A stretch of 58,978 nt of DNA, taken from contig CANPVU010000007.1 of the NCBI GenBank assembly GCA_947581765.1, positions 1 to 58,978 of the forward strand, written 5' to 3'. A program made the position numbers and the translations under genes. Source of the stretch: an uncultured Bacilli bacterium (lineage in GTDB: Bacteria; Bacillota_I; Bacilli_A; RF39; UBA660). Each line of letters begins with the position of its first letter. Positions within the stretch are counted from its first letter, which is position 1. Under the pieces are notes generated by a model. The model did not search any database, was not told the DNA's origin, and was given only the letters and a program-made list of their open reading frames with translations. Positions 55,893 to 58,978 of the stretch are shown one piece after another.

Positions 55893-56657
55893 CTAAAATT
55901 CTTCATAGGAACTCATTTCCCATGCTTTTAAATTTACATCTTTATTTGTTATATGTATTCCACTTTTACAATAAGGGCAAAACTCACTGTCAAAACTTTT
56001 TATAGGGCCACCACAGTTTGGACATGTAAGCCCTAATACTTCAAAATCTACAACAGAAGTTTCATCATATACATATACAAACTTACAAGAATATCTTGTT
56101 TGAATATATCTATTACCTTTATGTGTGTTTTTTCCTTTAATAGTTTTCTTATAATGGTATCCAACTGCAGTTTCTACAATTACAGTTGCAACTCCATCTT
56201 TTTTTACATAATCTCTAATACCAAAATTATGAAATTTTATATCATCATAATCATAATTAATTTTACTTGAAATATTATTATTTATTTTATATACTAAACT
56301 ATTTTTAATAAATGGTAACTTATCCAATTTTGATACATCATCGTTAGTCAATGCCTCAAAAATTAATCTTAAACCTTCTTCTGTTTTATTATATATCAAA
56401 TCAATACTAAATTCTGGAAAATCATCATTTATTTTTCCAATTATTACATTTGCCATGTTTGATATTGATTTTGCAGTATTCTTTTGATTGTCATCTACTC
56501 CTTCTGCCATTTTAAGAAAATTAGTAATAGAAATATCATGACAATCAGTACCTCGTAAACTTCTTTTAAATTTAATCCAAATAATAGAGAGAACTATAAA
56601 GAATATTAGAAATATTCCAATTATAGTTCCTAATAAAACTGCTAAAAATACACTCAT
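55893..56657 (-). CDS. Tim44-like membrane protein with zinc ribbon
   Basis: 254 aa. One N-terminal membrane helix (LAVLLGTIIGIFLIFFIVLSIIWI), a Tim44-like (NTF2-fold) domain at about residues 95-205 (HNFGIRDYVKKDGVATVIVE, YHYKKTIKGK, YIQTRYSCKFVYVYD), then a zinc ribbon CPNCGGPIKSFDSEFCPYC. This combination matches the zinc-ribbon transport-like proteins of Firmicutes, whose role is not known. Its ATG overlaps the stop of the upstream repeat-protein gene by one base (TAATG). Confidence 0.8.
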   Translation of the reverse strand: MSVFLAVLLGTIIGIFLIFFIVLSIIWIKFKRSLRGTDCHDISITNFLKMAEGVDDNQKNTAKSISNMANVIIGKINDDFPEFSIDLIYNKTEEGLRLIFEALTNDDVSKLDKLPFIKNSLVYKINNNISSKINYDYDDIKFHNFGIRDYVKKDGVATVIVETAVGYHYKKTIKGKNTHKGNRYIQTRYSCKFVYVYDETSVVDFEVLGLTCPNCGGPIKSFDSEFCPYCKSGIHITNKDVNLKAWEMSSYEEF

Positions 56658-58978
56658 TATCTTAGTCTAGCTCCACATACAACACAAGTATGTTGACCAG
56701 GTTTTACAACAAAACCACAATTTGGACAAACTCTTGCTCCATTTGGATTTGGTCTTCTACCTTGTTGCACATTTCTATTTCCCATTGGTGGTTGCATATT
56801 ATTTGGCATACCAGGTCTATTTTGTGGATTTGGCCTATTATTTGGATTCATACCTCTACTAGGTCTATTATTTGGATTGAATCCCATAGAATTCATATTT
56901 GAGTTATTTCCTCTATTAGTTGGTCCCATATTTCTATTTGGTGTACGCATATTAGAACCCTGTCTTAATGCTTCACCAGAAGTCGGTCTAAGTGCTCCAT
57001 AGCCACTTCCAAATATTGACATTGGATTAGCCTTAAGAGTTGGATCAGTAGGTTGTTGTACTACTACTGGTTCAGACTTAGGCAAAGTATACTTAGTATC
57101 ATCATTTTTAATAAATCTAGAGGAAGCTGGTCTATTATAATTTACATTATTGAATGCTCTTGTATCTTCATTCTCTCTAAGTATTGAATTACTATTACTA
57201 GCTGGTCCAAATATCTTAGTTCCAACTTGATTATTATATTGCATTCCATTTGGTCTATTTAAATTATTATTTCCTCTATTGACTGGTCCCCTATTAGCTG
57301 GTCCTCTATTCGTATTACCCTGACTTGGACCAATAGGTCTTCCAGGATTATTTCGTTGTACCCTATAATTTCCATTAACAGGTGAATTATTAGGATTTCT
57401 TCTAACATTTTGAGGACCTACATTATTAACTCTACGAACTGGAATAGACCTATTACCAGGATAATTATTATTTTGAATATTAACTGGTCTATTATTTGTT
57501 GATGCATTATTTAATGGACTATTGTTTACTTGTTTATTATCAAAGTTATTTACTGAATCTATAGTACTTCCAACATTTGGAACAACTTTTCCTACTGGAA
57601 GAACATCTGGTTCATCAATACTTATACTAATTAAATCATCATATACAGGTTGTTCTACTTCGTTAGGTACCTCTTCAATTTTTTCACTTTCATTATCTTC
57701 TTCAGTAACTTCATCATTTATATTTAAATTAGCAAACGGATCTTCTGCTATTATAGTACTATCCTCTTCTTCAGTATCATTTACACTATCATCAATTATT
57801 TGATATTGATTTGGCTCAACGTTATATACTTTATTGTAATCAAATGTAAATCCATCGTCAGACTCAATATCAGGTCTATCTAAAGGTTTCTTTATTGGAG
57901 TCTGTTGTTCTTCATCAACTGAAGGCAACTCTGTAACAACCTCTTGGGTCATTGGTTCTTCTACTTCTGATGATTGTTCTACTACTGGCTCTGCTACTGG
58001 TATATCTGTTGGTACATCTACTGTTGGAATTTCTGTTACTGTTGATTCTACAGTTGGTTCTTCTACTTCTGATGGTTGCTCTATCACTGGTTCTGATACT
58101 GGCACATCTGTTGGTACATCTATTGTTGGTATATCTGTTACCGCTGGTTCTGTTATTTCTTGAACTGGAGATATTTCAGTAATAGGTTCTTGTACTATTG
58201 GTTCTTCTACTTGTGTTGGTTGTTCCGTTACTGGTTCAGCTACTGGTATATCTAATGGAACATCTACTGATGGAATATCTGTTACTTGAGATTCCACTGT
58301 TGGTATTTCTAATCCTGTTGGTTGTTCTATCACTGGTTCAGCTACTGGTACATCTGTTGGTACATCTATTGTTGGTATATCTGTTACAGTTGGTTCTGTT
58401 ATTTCTTGAACTGGAGATATTTCAGTAATAGGTTCTTGTACTATTGGTTCTTCTACTTGTGGTGGTTGATCTATCACTGGTTCAACTACTGGTACATCTG
58501 TTGGTACATCTATTGTTGGTATATCTGCTACTGTTGATTCCACTGTTGGTATTTCTAATTCTGTTGGTTGTTCCATTACTGGTTCAGCTACTGGTATATC
58601 TAATGGAACATCTACTGATGGGATATCCGTTACTGTTGATTCGACTGTTGGTATTTCTAATCCAGTTGGTTGTTCTATCACTGGTTCAGCTACTGGTACA
58701 TCTGTTGGTACATCGATTGTTGGAATATCCGTTACTTGAGGTTCTACTGTTGGTATTTCCAATTCTGTTGGTTGTTCTATCACTGGTTCAGATACCGGCA
58801 CATCTGTTGGAACATCTATTGTTGGTATATCTGCTACTGTTGATTCCACAGTTGGTATTTCTAATTCTGTTGGTTGTTCCATTACTGGTTCTGCTACTGG
58901 TATATCTGTTGGAGCATCGATTGTTGGTATATCCGTTACTTGAGGTTCTACTGTTGGTATTTCTAATTCTGTTGGTTG
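56657..58978 (-). CDS. Large Pro/Glu/Val repeat protein with C-terminal zinc ribbon (5' end outside the window)
   Basis: At least 773 aa; the frame is open to the right edge and no start is visible, so the track ATG at 58882 is an internal Met in a repeat. N-terminal part: about nine 34-residue repeats of the type EQPTELEIPTV, then DIPTIDVPTDVP and VAEPVI; two copies have a 14-residue insert (units of 48). Then an acidic region (about 130 residues), a long Asn/Pro/Arg/Gly-rich disordered stretch (NNRPVNIQNNNYPGN-like), an MSIFGSG phrase, and a final zinc ribbon RVCPNCGFVVKPGQHTCVVCG. No membrane span in the visible part. First visible gene of the zinc-ribbon operon; function unknown. Confidence 0.85.
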   Translation of the reverse strand, partial: QPTELEIPTVEPQVTDIPTIDAPTDIPVAEPVMEQPTELEIPTVESTVADIPTIDVPTDVPVSEPVIEQPTELEIPTVEPQVTDIPTIDVPTDVPVAEPVIEQPTGLEIPTVESTVTDIPSVDVPLDIPVAEPVMEQPTELEIPTVESTVADIPTIDVPTDVPVVEPVIDQPPQVEEPIVQEPITEISPVQEITEPTVTDIPTIDVPTDVPVAEPVIEQPTGLEIPTVESQVTDIPSVDVPLDIPVAEPVTEQPTQVEEPIVQEPITEISPVQEITEPAVTDIPTIDVPTDVPVSEPVIEQPSEVEEPTVESTVTEIPTVDVPTDIPVAEPVVEQSSEVEEPMTQEVVTELPSVDEEQQTPIKKPLDRPDIESDDGFTFDYNKVYNVEPNQYQIIDDSVNDTEEEDSTIIAEDPFANLNINDEVTEEDNESEKIEEVPNEVEQPVYDDLISISIDEPDVLPVGKVVPNVGSTIDSVNNFDNKQVNNSPLNNASTNNRPVNIQNNNYPGNRSIPVRRVNNVGPQNVRRNPNNSPVNGNYRVQRNNPGRPIGPSQGNTNRGPANRGPVNRGNNNLNRPNGMQYNNQVGTKIFGPASNSNSILRENEDTRAFNNVNYNRPASSRFIKNDDTKYTLPKSEPVVVQQPTDPTLKANPMSIFGSGYGALRPTSGEALRQGSNMRTPNRNMGPTNRGNNSNMNSMGFNPNNRPSRGMNPNNRPNPQNRPGMPNNMQPPMGNRNVQQGRRPNPNGARVCPNCGFVVKPGQHTCVVCGARLR
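57901..58978 (-). repeat. Tandem 102-bp coding repeats
   Basis: About nine in-frame copies of a 102-bp unit (34 codons), two of them expanded to 144 bp, continue past the window edge. The copies are close in DNA sequence, including silent sites, which points to recent expansion or homogenisation. Long plus-strand frames opposite them are repeat shadows. Confidence 0.9.

Noticed and set aside
57522-58537. Plus-strand ORFs over the repeat gene (57522, 57952, 58198, 58322)
   Set aside because: They are opposite-strand shadows of the low-complexity repeats, have no ribosome sites and read as biased Leu/Val/Tyr/Trp strings.
57901-58978. CRISPR-like array
   Set aside because: The 102-bp period is an exact multiple of three, the repeats are an open reading frame, and there are no unique spacers.

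Overview
The window is a very AT-rich stretch of a Gram-positive (Bacillota) chromosome. Support for this comes from a dcw-type division and wall cluster (murG, murB, divIB, ftsA, ftsZ), directly followed by spoIIGA-sigE in the Bacillus gene order, plus ylmH, yneF, a YjcZ-like spore peptide, obg and a Firmicutes-type LexA box. The spoIIGA and sigE genes imply an endospore former or a recent descendant of one. TGA is used as a stop (spoIIGA ends ATA TGA), so this is the standard bacterial code and not the Mycoplasma code. The species cannot be named from sequence alone; an uncultured, host-associated low-GC Bacillota with a compact genome is the best guess. Almost all genes are on the minus strand. 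The few plus-strand genes sit alone, and several are closed by hairpin terminators.

Layout: 0.1-6.8 kb holds an ftsW-like gene, a YjcZ-like peptide, a Nudix hydrolase, def with a 41-aa membrane peptide that is not in the ORF track, ylmH and an ABC-F ATPase. 6.1-14.6 kb is the sporulation and division block (sigE, spoIIGA, ftsZ, ftsA, a new-looking 626-aa repeat protein, divIB, murB, murG). 14.7-21.4 kb carries a membrane-anchored beta-helix protein, uvrC, a serine hydrolase, a YigZ-family gene and two tandem methyltransferase-like paralogues. 21.6-30.1 kb is translation and RNA modification (tsf, rpsB with an unusual C-terminal extension, trmD, rimM, a SpoU methyltransferase, obg) around a large Ig-like surface protein. 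30.3-36.9 kb has a hybrid histidine kinase with a partner response regulator, and then a two-gene lipid module: an AMP-dependent acyl ligase with a degenerate HAD domain, next to an intact HAD-PlsC fusion. 37-49.7 kb mixes a DUF1810 gene, a ferritin-like gene, a symporter, a cysteine desulfurase, a second Ig-like protein, a transglutaminase-like membrane protein, tgt and murF. 49.8-59 kb has yneF, lexA, tandem nucleotidyltransferases, truB and a three-gene zinc-ribbon operon (SPFH, Tim44-like, and a 34-residue-repeat protein running off the right edge).

The best candidate for an undescribed element is the only gene-free gap longer than 300 bases (50.8-51.1 kb). On the minus strand it has a consensus promoter (TTGACA, 16 bases, TATAAT), about 250 bases without a credible ORF, a run of perfect stem-loops that present GGGGA tracts in their loops, a long-range 7-bp helix, and a strong intrinsic terminator. 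It looks like a structured small RNA that I cannot assign to a known class. Other notable items are the active/inactive HAD pair in the lipid module, the four-repeat protein inside the division cluster, ribosomal protein S2 with a Rho-N/SAP-like tail, and promoters that lie so close to start codons that the Shine-Dalgarno sequence would be at the extreme 5' end of the mRNA.
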